A stretch of DNA of 64,000 nt, taken from positions 135,406 through 199,405 of the forward strand of contig CAVRQR010000008.1 in NCBI GenBank assembly GCA_963723495.1, written 5' to 3'. This DNA is from Gp6-AA40 sp963723495. Its GTDB lineage: Bacteria; Acidobacteriota; Vicinamibacteria; Vicinamibacterales; UBA2999. Position 1 is the first letter of the stretch. Every line of letters begins with the position of its first letter. The notes under the pieces were generated by a model. The model searched no databases, was not told the DNA's origin, and worked only from the letters and a program-made list of their open reading frames with translations. Of the stretch, positions 9,028-20,365 are shown one piece after another. The position numbers and the translations under genes are program-made.

Positions 9028-11602
9028 ATGATGGCTGAGGGCATGCTGCTTCGCCTGCTCCCCCTCGTCCTCGGGCCCGCGATCCTGCTCCCACTGGCTG
9101 TTTATGCCTTCCGGCGCCGCCGAGTTCGAGGCGCGGCCTGGTATTGCGTCCTGCTGGTGGCGATCGCGCTATGGAGTGCGCTCTACGCGTTGGAGCTCGC
9201 CATCCCCGATCCCGATCACAAGATGATCGCGCTCAAGCTCAAATACATCGGCGTGGTCGCGCTGCCGGCGGCATGGCTTGGCTTCGTCCTCGAGTTCGTC
9301 GGCCGCGAGCCGGCGTTTGTTCGACGCGTGGGCCACCGCATGATCGCGATCGCTGTCCTGATGCTGATCGCGGCGTGGACCAACGACTGGCATCACCTCT
9401 TCTGGGGCCAGATGGCCGTCGATCCGGTGGGCACGCTCTACACGCTCACGGGCCGCGGACCGGGCTTCTGGCTGAACGTCTCCTATACCTACACCGTGCT
9501 CCTCGTCGGCCTGGCGATCCTCGTCGGCCAGGCCATTCAGTCGCCATACCTGTATCGCAAGCGCACGGTGATTCTGGTACTCGCCACCGTGCTGCCGTGG
9601 ATCGGCAACCTGATCTTCGTGGCTCGAGCTGAGGGGCCTGGCACGATCGACCTCACGCCGTTTCTGTTTACGTGCACCGCACTGATCTCGGCGGTGGCCG
9701 TCTTCCGCTACCAGGTGCTCGAACCGATCCCGACGCTGCGCGACGCGCGGATTCAGGTGATTGGCGATGGCCTTCTGATCCTGGACCGCTCGCGCCGCAT
9801 CGCCGATCTGAATCACGCCGCCGAAACGATCATCGGCCGCGGCCGCGCGAACGCCGCGGGTGAGCCGATCGAGCAGCTGTTGCCAGACTGGCCGTCACAC
9901 ATTGGTCTCGAGGTGCGGCAGGACCTTACACTCTCCGGTTCGAGTGGTGAACGCATCTATGACGTGCGCATCACCCCGATTCAGGCGCAGGGTGAACAGC
10001 TCACCGGATACGTCGTGCTGCTTCGCGATGTCACCGAACGGCGGCACGCGGAGGCAGCGCTGCGCGACAGCGAGCTGCGCTATCGCGAGCTCGTCGAAAA
10101 TGCGCGCGACCTGATCTGCACGTGCGACCTCGAAGGTCGCATCCTGTCCATCAATCAGGCGGGGCTCGACCTCACCGGTTACACGAGCGATGCGCTGGTC
10201 GGCCGTCCACTCCTTGACCTCGTGGTGCCCGAGTCACGCGAGGCCGCCACCGCCCTCTTCATAGGGACGCAAACCGATCTGCTGTCCAGCAGGACCGAGA
10301 TCGTCTTGATCGGGAGCGGCGGACAACGAGTGGTCCTCGAGCTGGCCTGCTGGTTACAGCGGCGGTCCGGTATCCCGATCGCCGTCCAGGCCATTGGCCG
10401 CGACGTGACCGAACGGCGGCGTCTCGAAGATGAATTGCGACAGGCGCAACGAATGGAGGCGGTGGGTAAGCTGGCCGGTGGCGTCGCGCATGACTTCAAC
10501 AACCTGTTGACCGCGATCCTCGGGTTCGCCGCGCTGGCGGAAGCGGAGCAGAAAGAGGGCTCGCCGCTGCATGACTATCTCGCCCAGATTCGACGGTCAG
10601 GCGAACAAGCGGCGGCGCTCACCCGGCAACTGCTGGCGTTTGGCCGCCGGCAAATGCTTTCCCCGGTCGATCTCGATCTGAATCACGTCGTCGACGATAC
10701 GCAGAAGATGCTGCGACGCCTCATCGGCGAGGACGTCGAGCTCATCGTGCAACTCGCGCGCGATCTCAGCCCGGTGCGGGCCGATCGGTCGCAGGTGGAA
10801 CAGGTGATCGTCAACCTCGCCGTCAACGCACGCGACGCGATGCCTCGTGGTGGACAGCTCACGATCCGTACCGAGAATGTCGTGGTGGAGGCGAAACCGT
10901 CCACCACAGTGCCAGGCACCGCGGCCGGCAACTATGCCGCGCTGATTGTCGAGGACACCGGGGAAGGTATCCACCCGTCCGTGCTCGGTCGCATCTTCGA
11001 GCCCTTCTTCACGACGAAAGCGTTCGGCCGCGGCAGCGGACTGGGTCTCGCGACGGTCTACGGGGTCGTCAAGCAGAGCAAGGGCGACATCCAGGTGCGT
11101 AGCGTTCCCGGGGAGGGGACGACGTTCACCGTGACTGTTGCCGGCGGTGACACGCACGGTCACATCCACGGAAACATTCACGGAACGGAAGCACGATGCC
11201 GAAACGGCGGCGGTGATGCCCAACGTCGGGAGCGTGCTCATCGTGGAAGACGACATCGGAGTACGGAAGTTCACGGCGAAGGTGCTGCGCGATGCTGGAT
11301 GGACCGCACTCGAAGCGGACGATCCAGCCGGCGCGATGGCAATCGCCTCCTGTCAGTCACAGCCGATCGATCTGTTGCTGACGGATGTCGTGCTTCCAGG
11401 CATCAATGGGAGCGAACTCGCGCGCCGCATCTGCGCTCTGAGACCCGGACTTCGCGTCCTGTTCATGTCGGGCTATGCGCCAGAGGAGATCGTGGCGAGC
11501 GGCGCGCTGCCGATGGGCGAGCATCTGATACGCAAGCCGTTCACACCCTCCGTGCTTCGCCAGCGCGTGGCACAGATGCTGAGAACGACCATAGAGCTCT
11601 GA
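9028..11602 (+). CDS. Hybrid sensor histidine kinase with 7TM, two PAS domains and C-terminal receiver (frameshifted)
   Basis: The N-terminal ~220 residues form a seven-helix histidine-kinase 7TM sensor module. Two PAS domains follow (about 235-340 and 345-465; second begins RYRELVENARDLICTCD). The HisKA H-box is GGVAHDFNNLL with the phospho-acceptor His near residue 487. The HATPase has N-box NLAVNARDAMP, DTGEGI and GSGLGLA. A receiver domain follows in another frame (VLIVEDDIGVRKF, phospho-acceptor in LLLTDVVLPGINGSE, and a conserved Lys in IRKPF). The frame changes by one extra base near 11134, just after GTTFTV; reading on in the first frame gives an Arg-rich tail that is only a shadow of the receiver. 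ATG at 9028 is chosen because it precedes the first helix. Confidence 0.88.
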
Positions 11603-11699
11603 GATCCCTTGTGACCGGCATCCCAATAGATGCCGTCGGCCGGATGCGCCGAGTAAATTGGCGCGGCGGCGGACACCGGCTTTCGACAGAAGGTTTGCC

Positions 11700-12121
11700 A
11701 TGCAGATAACCATAAATCTGGGCTTCAAGGGGCAGTGTGAGGCGGCGTTCAAGTTCTACGAGCAGTGCCTGGGTGCCGAGCCTGGCCCGATTTGCGGTAC
11801 GCCGGCTCCGATGGCCAACAACGTGCCCGCGGGCTGGCAGGACAAGATCATGCACGGCAGTGTGAAGCTCGGTGACCTGGTCCTGATGGGCGGCGACGTG
11901 GCGCCCGAACAATACGAGAGCCTAAGGGCTTTGCGCTCTCGATTCAGATCACGAGCATCGATGATGCCGAGCGCGTCTTTCGCGAGCTTGCTCGTGACGG
12001 CCGGATCGTGATGCCGCTCGAGAAAACATTCTGGGCGGAGCGCTTCGGCCAGCTTGTTGATCGCTTCGGCGTCCCGTGGCTGATTAACTGCGAGAGTCCC
12101 GGAGAGCCTCAGCACGCCTGA
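11700..12121 (+). CDS. VOC-family (PhnB-like glyoxalase fold) protein, frameshifted
   Basis: About 140 residues of the vicinal oxygen chelate fold. The start MQITINLGFKGQCEAAFKFYE and IMHGSVKLGDLVLMGGD are typical of PhnB/YjdN-like proteins. The second half, in another frame, reads PKGFALSIQITS, DGRIVMPLEKTFWAERFG and FGVPWLINCE. One base is missing near 11921; restoring it gives YEKPKGF. Proteins of this type are of unclear physiological substrate. No operon partner is evident: it follows the kinase by 97 bp. Confidence 0.82.
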
Positions 12122-12489
12122 CCCTGCGCTCGTCTGCTAGCGACCGTGGTGTATCGAGGGACGGAACCGTCGCGAGGGACGGGCGGCGATCACGAGGAGC
12201 AGCGATGAGTGAGCAGACGCGCTCCTGAACCGAAGGTGTTGCCTCAGGGGTTTGAGCTGCCGCCGAACTCGCAGTTGATTAGGAGGATCAGTCCTATCGC
12301 ACGCAGACGGAAGCAGCCAGTACATGCTCTTCATTCCGGAATCGTATGTACTCGCCCATGAACGACCGATGAACTCGTCCGGCATCTTGCGCCCAGCACA
12401 GCTTTGTCATCGTGCGTTCATGAAGACGCTGGAATCATGAGCGGCAGGTGCGGTGTGCCTTACGCCGCTCAAGGAGGCGGCGCAGGCAG
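12122..12489. other. Intergenic region before the efflux operon
   Basis: No convincing gene on either strand in these 368 bases. The right end holds the ribosome site of the efflux operon (AAGGAGG, 12471-12477). The operon promoter presumably lies here, but I cannot single out clear -35/-10 boxes. Confidence 0.4.
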
Positions 12490-13815
12490 ATGATTACAGC
12501 GCGTCCGGTCTTATGCGTCGTCGCGACAATCGTGGTGGCCCTCAACCTGGGATGCGCATCCACGAACGGTGCTCCCACGCAGCCTGACCTGGATGGGGCG
12601 ATTCGCGCACGCACCGCGGCAATGGGTATCCGTCTCGAGCGGCAAGAGCCACTGCCTCCCGATGTCGACCTGACCGACGGCCTCACGCAGGAAGAGGCAG
12701 TCGCTGTTGCGCTCTGGAACAGCCCGTCCTTCCAGGCCACGCTCACTGATCTGGGTATTGCCCGCGCCGACCTCGCCACAGCAGGGCTGCTTCGAAACCC
12801 GATCTTCTCGTTGCTCTTCCCGATCGGACCCAAGCAATTGGAGTTCACGCTGCAGTATCCGTTCGAGGTGCTGTGGCAGCGTCCAGCCCGTGTCGAGGCC
12901 GCTCGCTTCAATGCGCAAGCGGTCGGCGAACGGCTCGTCTGGGATGCGCTCTCGCTGGTCGCACAGGTCCGCAGCGCGCACGCCGATGCGGTCACCGCTG
13001 ACCGTCGCCTGGCGCTGGCCACACAGAATGCAGAACTGATACGGCGGCTCGCCGACATTACCGACGCGCGCTTGCGCGCCGGCGATATCAGTGAGCTCGA
13101 AGCACGGGCCCCAAGAAGCGATGCGTCCCGCTCCGAAGTCGTTCGCCGTGCGACAGAGCACGATCGCGATCTGGCGAGGGTCATGCTGGCGGCGCTGCTC
13201 GGTCTCGATCGAGTCCCTGAACAACTCACGCCACAAACATCGGCTGCCTATGATGCCGCGCCGTGCCCGATCGATGACGGGCGCCTCACGGAGGCACTGG
13301 CGTCGCGGCCCGATGTACGCGCCGCAGAACTCACCATCGAGGCCGCAACCGCGCGCGCACGATGGGAGCGCTCGCGTGTCCTCACCCTCATCGGAATCCT
13401 CGATACCAACGGACAGGGTGAAAGGTTCGAGATCGGTCCCGGCATCAACACCGACCTGCCGATCTTCGATCGGAATCAGGGTGGAATCGCGCGTGCCACC
13501 GTCGAGATCGAGCGCGCGAGTCGCCTCTACGCCTCGGCTCGCGCACAAGTCATCACTGATGTGCGCTCGGCCGGCGTTCGTGAGACCCAGGCGCAGCAAG
13601 CTCTCGATGCCTGGACCACGGACATCGTCCCGTCGCTCGAGACCGAACAACGCCAGGCCGAGAGCGCCTACAAGGCCGGTGAAATCCCGCTGTTCAACGT
13701 GTTGGACGTCAGTCGCCGACTGGTCGACGGGCGCATGCGACAGCTCGATGCGGAAGCCGACCTCTTTCGCTCGCGCATCGCGCTCGAACGTGCTATCGGT
13801 CGCTACTGCCGCTAG
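12490..13815 (+). CDS. TolC-family outer membrane efflux lipoprotein (CusC-like)
   Basis: About 441 residues. A lipoprotein signal (ALNLGCAS, lipobox LGC) is followed by two long coiled-coil/beta-barrel repeats characteristic of outer membrane factors (RPARVEAARFNAQAVGERL; GPGINTDLPIFDRNQGGIAR). It would form the outer-membrane exit duct of the tripartite pump encoded with the next two genes. ATG at 12490 is chosen because it directly precedes the signal peptide, with AAGGAGG 12 nt upstream. It is 12 bp from the adaptor gene. Confidence 0.9.
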   Translation: MITARPVLCVVATIVVALNLGCASTNGAPTQPDLDGAIRARTAAMGIRLERQEPLPPDVDLTDGLTQEEAVAVALWNSPSFQATLTDLGIARADLATAGLLRNPIFSLLFPIGPKQLEFTLQYPFEVLWQRPARVEAARFNAQAVGERLVWDALSLVAQVRSAHADAVTADRRLALATQNAELIRRLADITDARLRAGDISELEARAPRSDASRSEVVRRATEHDRDLARVMLAALLGLDRVPEQLTPQTSAAYDAAPCPIDDGRLTEALASRPDVRAAELTIEAATARARWERSRVLTLIGILDTNGQGERFEIGPGINTDLPIFDRNQGGIARATVEIERASRLYASARAQVITDVRSAGVRETQAQQALDAWTTDIVPSLETEQRQAESAYKAGEIPLFNVLDVSRRLVDGRMRQLDAEADLFRSRIALERAIGRYCR

Positions 13816-13827
13816 ACGAATGTCCTC

Positions 13828-15010
13828 ATGAGGCCCTGCATGCGACTCTCTCTGTGTCTGGTGTCATCGCTTCTGATTCTTGTGTCGGGCTGCTCGACGA
13901 GCGAAGAGCCGCCGGCGTCAGCCGAAACCGCAGCACACGTCGATGCGCCTCGACCGGAAGCCGAGTTGACGACGGTGAAGCTGTCGCCGGAGGCTGTTAA
14001 GCGCCTGGGAGTCGAAACTGCGACGGCCAGGATCGACACTGCCGCCGCCACGCGTTCGCTTGGTGGCGAAGTCGTCGTGCCAGAGGGCCGGCTGGTCACC
14101 GTGACGGCACCAGTTGCCGGCACTCTGTCGATCGAGTCCGGCCTGCAGCCGGGGGCTCGCGTGACCCGTGGCACGCGATTGATGACGCTGGCGCCGCTCG
14201 TGTCCTCCGACCGCGATCAGAGCATCGAAGCGCGACGGGCGGTAGAGGCAGCGCAGGCTGAGGCGGAGGCCTCCCGGCTGCGCCTCCAGCGTCTCGAGCA
14301 ATTGCTGAAAGACGGAGCCGCAAGCGTGCGCAGCGTGGAGGAGGCACGCGCCCAGCTACAAGTCAATGAGGCGGCGTTGAATGCCGCGCGGGAGCGACTT
14401 AGTGGGGTCCGTCAAGGGCCAGTCGGGCCGCAGGGTGAGATCGCGATTACGGCCCCACTTGATGGCCTCATCCAGTCGGTTTCGGCCGCACCCGGGCAGA
14501 CCGTATCCGCGTCGGCGGCGCTCCTGCAAATCGCACAGGTCAGCACGCTCTGGGTGCGCGTTCCAGTATTCGCCGGCGATGTCGATCAGATCGACGCAGC
14601 GCAGCCGATCGCGGTGAGGAGGCTCGGGCGCAGCGACGCGCCACGGGCAGCCAGACGCGTCATGGCGCCGCTGAAGGCAGACCCGTCCGCGGCTTCAGTA
14701 GACCTGTATTACGAGCTGTCCGGAACGGGGCCGACGCTGCAACCTGGAGAGCGCGTGATGGCAGAGGTGCCGCTCACAGGCATGGAACGAGGGCTCGTCG
14801 TGCCCGAAGCCGCAGTGCTCTACGACATTCACGGCGACGCCTGGGTGTACCGAGGACCTCGGGGGCCACGCGTACGCTCGCCGACGCGTGCAGATCGCCC
14901 GACATGCCGGCGATCGCGCCGTGATTGCACGCGGCATAGCCGAGGGCGCGAAGGTCGTGACGGCAGGCGCCGCCGAACTCTTTGGGACCGAATTCGGAGC
15001 TGGACACTGA
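13828..15010 (+). CDS. RND efflux periplasmic adaptor subunit (CusB-like membrane fusion protein), frameshifted near its end
   Basis: About 393 residues. The lipobox is LVSGCS. A barrel-sandwich half (VTVTAPVAGTLSIESGLQPGA) is followed by a long alpha-hairpin (QSIEARRAVEAAQAEAEAS), the second lipoyl half (ITAPLDGLIQSVSAAPG) and a beta-barrel. Near 14866 a GGGGG run carries one G too many; removing it gives the proper C-terminus (RRRVQIARHAGDRAVIARG, ending TEFGAGH) and a stop whose TGA overlaps the ATG of the pump gene. Without this correction the frame runs into the pump and looks like a fusion. It bridges the inner-membrane pump to the TolC-like duct. Confidence 0.88.
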
Positions 15011-18000
15011 TGCGCTGGCTGGTCGATCTCTCGCTGCGGAATCGAATCGTCGTCGCGGCGCTGGCGGTGCTGTTGGTGATCGGCGCCGTCAGAACGCTGC
15101 GCACGACGCCCCTCGACGTGTTTCCGGAATTCGCGCCGCCGCTCGTCGAGGTGCAGACCGAGGCCCCGGGGCTGTCGGCGAACGACGTCGAGGCGCTGGT
15201 GACCGTTCCCCTCGAAGCGGCGCTCAATGGCGTCCCCGGGCTCCGCACCCTCCGATCGAAATCAGTGCTCGGCCTGTCATCGGTCGTCCTGATTCTCGAT
15301 CCGTCGACGGACGTGATGACATCACGACAGATGGTGCAGGAGCGGCTGTCGCGGGCCGCAACGACCCTGCCGGCCGTCGCACGCCCGCCGGTGATGTTGT
15401 CGCCGCTGTCATCGCTCAGTCGTGTGATGAAGATCGGCATGACGTCGAGCGAGCTCTCACAGGTCGAGATGAGCACGCTCGCCAGGTGGACGATCCGCCC
15501 GCGCCTGATGGCGATTTCCGGCGTGGCGAACGTGGCGATCTGGGGTCAACGCGACCGTCAGATCCAGGTCCTCGTCGATCCCAATCGTCTGCAGGCGCAC
15601 GGTGTCACCGTGGACGACGTGGTGAGGGCGACCGGAGAGGCGGTCTCACTCGAGTCAGGCGGATTCCTCGACACCCCGAATCAGCGGCTCGCCATCACAC
15701 ACGCCGCGTCGGTGCGGGCCGCACGCGATCTCGAAGGCATCGTGGTCTCATCGAGAAATGGTGCCACGCTGCGAATAGGTGATGTCGCAACCGTGGTCGA
15801 GGGATTTCCGCAGCCGATCGGCGATGCCGTCATCAACAACGGACCCGGCCTGCTCCTGATCGTCGAGAAGCAACTCGGGGCCAACACCCTACAGGTCACA
15901 CGCGATGTCGAAGCGGCGCTCGAGGATCTCAAGCCGGCGCTGGCCGGCGTCGCCGTCGATCCCGCGATTTTCCGGCCGGCGACGTTCATCGAGATGTCGC
16001 TGCGAAACCTCTCGCGCGCGCTGCTCATCGGCTGCGCACTCGTCGTGGCCGTGCTGCTCGTCTTCCTCTCCGACTGGCGGACGGCGCTGATCAGCAGCAC
16101 CGCGATCCCGCTGTCGCTGCTGGCCGCAGGCCTGCTTCTCCACTACCGCGGCGGCACGCTCGACACAATGGTCCTGGCCGGACTGGTCATTGCTCTGGGA
16201 GAAGTCGTCGATGACGCCATCATCGACGTCGAGAACATCGTCAGACGGTTGCGCCTCAACCGTGAATCGGCGGACCCGCTGCCGGCGATCAGAGTCGTCC
16301 TCGACGCGTCGATGGAAGTACGGAGCGCCGTCCTGTACGGCAGCCTGATCGTGGTGGTGGTGTTCGTGCCGGTCTTCATGCTCGACGGACTGGCGGGAGC
16401 CTTTTTCCGACCCTTGGCGCTTTCTTACGTGCTCGCGATCCTCGCGTCGCTGGCGGTTGCACTGACGGTCACACCCGCTCTGGCACTCCTCCTCCTGCCT
16501 AAGCACCTTGACACGCGCGAGTCGCGGCTCGTCGGCGGGCTCAAGGCGCGATACCGGCAGATGCTGCCAGCCTTCGTGGATCGTCCGAAGACAGCGCTCG
16601 GCTCGCTCGCGGTGCTGCTGCTGGTGACCACGTTGACAGTGCCATTCCTGGGCGAGGAGTTCCTCCCCAGTTTCCGCGAGTACCGACTTCCTCATGCATT
16701 GGGTCGAGAAACCAGGCACGTCGATCGATGCGATGCGGCGCATCACCGTGCGGGCAAGCCGCGAACTGATGGCAGTGCCCGGGGTGAGGAACTTCGGCGC
16801 ACATATCGGTCGTGCCGAGGTCGCTGACGAAGTCGTCGGACCCAACTTCACGGAGCTGTGGATCAGCCTCGACCCGTCGGTGGATTACGAAGCGACCATT
16901 GCAAAGGTCCAGTCCATCGTCGATGGCTACCCCGGCTTGTATCGCGACCTCCTCACCTATCTGCGCGAGCGCATCAAGGAAGTGTTGACCGGAGCGAGCG
17001 CCACGATCGTCATCCGCGTCTACGGCCCCGAGCTGGACCGGCTTCAGGGACAAGCTCAGACAGTGCGGGCGGCGATCGCGGACGTTGAGGGCGTTGCCGA
17101 TCTCACTGTGCAGGCGCAGGTGGTCGTGCCAAAAGTCGAGGTCCGCCTCGACCCTGATCGTGCGGCGGTCTTCGGGCTGACACCAGGTCAGGTTCGGTCC
17201 GCCGCCGCCACGCTCGTGCAAGGCACCAAGGTCGGGGAGTTTTACGAAGACCAGCGACTGTTCGATGTCGTCGTCTGGGGTGCTCCGGAAGTGCGCCGAA
17301 ATTTGGACGCCGTTCGCGCGCTGCAGGTGCCCGTGGCCAACGGCGGACTCGTGCCGCTTGGCAGCGTGGCGCACGTCGAGGTGATTCCGACGCCGAACGA
17401 GATCACGCGAGAAAACGGGTCACGCCGCATCGACGTCACGTCGAACGTGCGAGGACGTGATCTCGGTGCGGTCGCGCGCGACATCCAGGCTCGCCTCGCG
17501 TCACTTCCGTTTGAACAGGGGTACTACGCGGAGATCCTCGGCGAGTACGCGGAACGGCAGGCTTCGTCGACCCGTCTGACGCTGCTTGGGATTGGCGCCG
17601 TGGCTTTCATCTTCCTCATTCTGTTCGCGGACTTCGGGTCGGGTCGACTCGCAACGCTCGTCTTCCTGACGCTGCCTTTCGCGCTGGTCGGCGCGATCGT
17701 CGCAGCGTTTCTGACCGGCGGCGTCCTCTCGTTGGGATCGCTCGTTGGACTCGTGACCGTCATCGGCATCTCCGCGCGAAACGGCATCATGCTGGTCAGC
17801 CACTATCGGCACCTCGAGCAGTTCGAGGCCGTTCCGTTCGGCCGCGACCTGGTGATCCGCGGATCGGAGGAGCGGTTGGCACCCATCCTCATGACCGCTC
17901 TGGCTACGGGTCTGGCACTGGTTCCGATTGTGCTGGGTGGAAGCCGGGCCGGGTACGAGATCGAGCATCCCCTGGCCGTGGTGATTCTTGGCGGCCTGGT

Positions 18001-18085
18001 GACATCGACACTCCTCAACCTGTTCATCGTGCCAACGCTCTATTTGAAGTACACACGCGGCGCATCCACGACTCTCGCCGAATGA
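15010..18085 (+). CDS. RND efflux pump, CusA/CzcA (HME) family, frameshifted in the middle
   Basis: About 1025 residues, the proton-driven inner-membrane pump of the operon. The start MRWLVDLSLRNRIVV and TTPLDVFPEFAPPLVEVQTEA are typical of CusA/CzcA-type proteins. TM4 carries the acidic proton-relay motif GEVVDDAIIDVENI. The second half restarts with the family signature DFLMHWVEKPGTS, followed by PGVRNFGAHIGRAE and, near the C-terminus, SARNGIMLVSHYRH. The break is one extra C near 16683 (REY-C-DFLMHW). ATG overlaps the adaptor stop (ATGA). The family exports heavy-metal cations, but substrate is not provable here; no metal regulator is adjacent. Confidence 0.9.
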
Positions 18086-18098
18086 TATCGATCGCGAT

Positions 18099-18116
18099 AC
18101 GCGACGTGGGTCGCGT
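18099..18116 (+). terminator. Short hairpin after the efflux operon
   Basis: ACGCGAC and GTCGCGT form a perfect 7-bp stem with a 4-nt loop, 14 bp past the pump stop codon. No T-run follows, so it is at best a weak or factor-assisted terminator. Confidence 0.35.
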
Positions 18117-18186
18117 TAAGGGAGGGACACCTCCTCGTGATGCCAGTTTTGTCCCCCGGGTTTCATAACGGAACATGCAGGACATC

Positions 18187-18234
18187 TCACCACCAGCGCA
18201 ATCGTCGGCTTCACCACCAGCGCAATCGTCGGCT
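18187..18234. repeat. 24-bp tandem duplication
   Basis: A 24-nt unit beginning TCACCACCAGCGC occurs twice head to tail (18187-18210 and 18211-18234) between the pump and the first pilin gene. It is non-coding as far as can be seen. Confidence 0.8.
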
Positions 18235-18292
18235 CAATAGTCTCTTAGGTGTCTTCGTGTCCGCTGGCATGTGGCTTGCTCCGGGTCAGGGT

Positions 18293-18883
18293 ATGGTTCA
18301 CACCCAGCGCGGATTCACTCTCATCGAGCTGATGATGACGGTCGGATTGATAGCTGTCGTGACGGCTATCGTGATCCCGATTACCGGCGCCTCGCTCGAT
18401 GTCAATCGTCTGAAGGGTGACGCCACTGCGCTGAGGAATCTCGTCGGCCTCGCGAAAATGCGTGCATCGTCGCAATCAACGCGTGCTCGAGTCTATGCCG
18501 ATCTGGGCGCCAACACTTTCGCGCTCGAGGTGTGGGACAGGACCACGAATACCTGGGTCACTCAAAACGGCGTGAGGCCGCTGGCGACTGGCGTCAGCTT
18601 CGGCTTTGGTGGACTCGCGACCTCACCACTGGACCCGCAACTGCCGATCGTCATGTCGCCACCGTGCACCGCGGGGTTGACCGCCGCGAATGCCATCGCC
18701 AACACTGCGTGCATCACCTTCAATTCGCGTGGGCTTCCGGTGGACGCAGACGGGGTTCTGTTCCCGCGACATGCCCTTTACTTGCGCGGCGACTTCGGCG
18801 TGTACGGGACGACGGTCACGGCGACCCCGCTGATCCGCTTGTGGTCGTCGCCGAACAACTACGCCGTGTGGACACGAAGGTGA
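18293..18883 (+). CDS. Type IV pilus / type II secretion minor pseudopilin, FimT/GspH-like
   Basis: About 196 residues with a class III prepilin leader: RGFTLIELMMTVGLIAVVTAIVI, with cleavage expected after the Gly before FTLIE and the conserved Glu at mature position 5. The remainder is a beta-rich GspH-type pilin head. ATG at 18293 gives the usual short basic leader; a longer in-frame form from 18269 is possible. It is the first of four prepilin-type genes and would be processed by a PilD peptidase not present in this window. Confidence 0.85.
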   Translation: MVHTQRGFTLIELMMTVGLIAVVTAIVIPITGASLDVNRLKGDATALRNLVGLAKMRASSQSTRARVYADLGANTFALEVWDRTTNTWVTQNGVRPLATGVSFGFGGLATSPLDPQLPIVMSPPCTAGLTAANAIANTACITFNSRGLPVDADGVLFPRHALYLRGDFGVYGTTVTATPLIRLWSSPNNYAVWTRR

Positions 18884-18891
18884 ACAAAGGA

Positions 18892-19392
18892 ATGACCGAA
18901 CGGGGATTCAGCCTGATTGAGACGATGGTCGCGCTGGCGTTGGTGCTCGTCGTCGCCGCAGGCGTACTTCCGCTCGGCGTGCTGGCGGTTTCGACGAGCG
19001 AGAACCAGGGGCACCTTTCGTCGCGGGCGGCGGAATACGCCCAGGACAAGCTCGAACAGTTGCTCGCGCTCTCCTATGGTGACTCCACGTCCGACACGCG
19101 CGTGTTTCCCGCTCCTGAACTCGGGGGGAGCGGCCTGACGGTTGGCGGCAGCAGCAATCCTGCGAACCCAGTTCAGCTTTATGTTGATTACCTGGACCCC
19201 GAAGGGGCGCTGATTCCTTCGCCCAGCGGCGCACCACCAGCGGGCTGGTACTACCAGCGCGTCTGGCAGATTACGAGTCCGCGCGCGAACCTGAAGCAGA
19301 TCACGGTCACTGCCATAGTCCAGCGGTCACAAGGTGCCTGGATGCTCAGACCTCGTGCGACCGTCGCCGCGCTCAAGACATCACCGTTCTGA
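18892..19392 (+). CDS. Minor prepilin, PilV-like
   Basis: About 166 residues beginning MTERGFSLIETMVALALVLV, a canonical prepilin N-terminus with Gly-Phe cleavage site and Glu5. The following GVLAVSTSE and RAAEYAQDKLEQLLAL resemble PilV proteins. The ribosome site AAAGG lies just before the ATG. It starts 8 bp after the FimT-like gene stops and is followed closely by the PilW-like gene, consistent with one transcript. Confidence 0.85.
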   Translation: MTERGFSLIETMVALALVLVVAAGVLPLGVLAVSTSENQGHLSSRAAEYAQDKLEQLLALSYGDSTSDTRVFPAPELGGSGLTVGGSSNPANPVQLYVDYLDPEGALIPSPSGAPPAGWYYQRVWQITSPRANLKQITVTAIVQRSQGAWMLRPRATVAALKTSPF

Positions 19393-19408
19393 AAGGTCCA
19401 CATCCGAT

Positions 19409-20344
19409 ATGGAATCTGCTCGGCGGCAAGTGATGAACGACGAGGGCGGCTTTACGCTGATCGAACTGCTCATCTCGATGTGTCTGCTGCTGGTCGTGTC
19501 CGGCATCGTCCTCGGTGCAACCATGGATTTGACGCGACTCAGCGGCACAATGACCAACCGTTCGGACATGCACGCTGGTGTACGAAACGCAACGGCGCTT
19601 CTGCAGCAGGAGGTTGGCCAGGCCGGGCGTGTATCGCTGCCCGGTCCCGTGACGTTGCAGGCGGACGTGGGAGTGGGTGTCGCGACGGTTCAGGTCAGCT
19701 CCACTGAAGGCATGTTCGTCGGCGAGAGGCTGATCATCGGCACTGGCGTGAACGAGGAGACGGTGACGGTAACGACTCTCGACCCGGACATGAATAGCAT
19801 AGAAGCGAGGTTCACCCTCGATCACATTGCCGGTGCGCGCGTGGCCGCAACCGGTGGGTTCTCCGGAGGAGTCATTCCCACGACGATCCCCAACGGCTCG
19901 GACGGCATGACGCTCAAGATTCTGGGCGACATCAACGCCAACGGCCGCATGGTGTACGTGGAATACCGTTGCGACCTTGTGGGTGGGCGCTTGTTCCGCA
20001 ACGTCATGGATTTCGACGAACTGGTCAAGCCGCCAGTCACCGTCGAGAACGTCCTGCTGGACAATCTTCTGCCCAATCCACCGGATCCCGACGGCACCGT
20101 TCCACCGTGCTTCCTCTACGATCAACGCACATTCAGCGGAACGACGTTCGTGATCGGCGTGGCCGTCATGACGACCGTTCGCACAGAGCAACGGGATGTC
20201 CATACCAACGCATTTCAGCGAGTGACCAAGGCGCTGCTGAACGTATCGCCGCGTAATGTCGTGAACGTCTGGCAATTGGCGAGCCTGGACTATCGCAACC
20301 GCATTCAGCCGATTCCACCAACCGTGCTCGCACTGCTCCCATAG
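19409..20344 (+). CDS. Minor prepilin, PilW-like
   Basis: About 311 residues. The prepilin motif GGFTLIELLISMCLLLVVSG follows a short charged leader, then NRSDMHAGVRNATALLQQEV, typical of PilW. The large C-terminal beta-rich domain is variable in this family. Start options are ATG 19409 (GAAAGG 12 nt upstream) or ATG 19433; the first is used. It is the third gene of the pilin cluster. Confidence 0.83.
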   Translation: MESARRQVMNDEGGFTLIELLISMCLLLVVSGIVLGATMDLTRLSGTMTNRSDMHAGVRNATALLQQEVGQAGRVSLPGPVTLQADVGVGVATVQVSSTEGMFVGERLIIGTGVNEETVTVTTLDPDMNSIEARFTLDHIAGARVAATGGFSGGVIPTTIPNGSDGMTLKILGDINANGRMVYVEYRCDLVGGRLFRNVMDFDELVKPPVTVENVLLDNLLPNPPDPDGTVPPCFLYDQRTFSGTTFVIGVAVMTTVRTEQRDVHTNAFQRVTKALLNVSPRNVVNVWQLASLDYRNRIQPIPPTVLALLP

Positions 20345-20365
20345 AAGCACAGGAAGCATAAGACC

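Noticed and set aside
13828..16827. Apparent 999-residue fusion of efflux adaptor and pump
   Set aside because: Created by one extra G in a GGGGG run; the proper adaptor stop overlaps the pump ATG at 15010.
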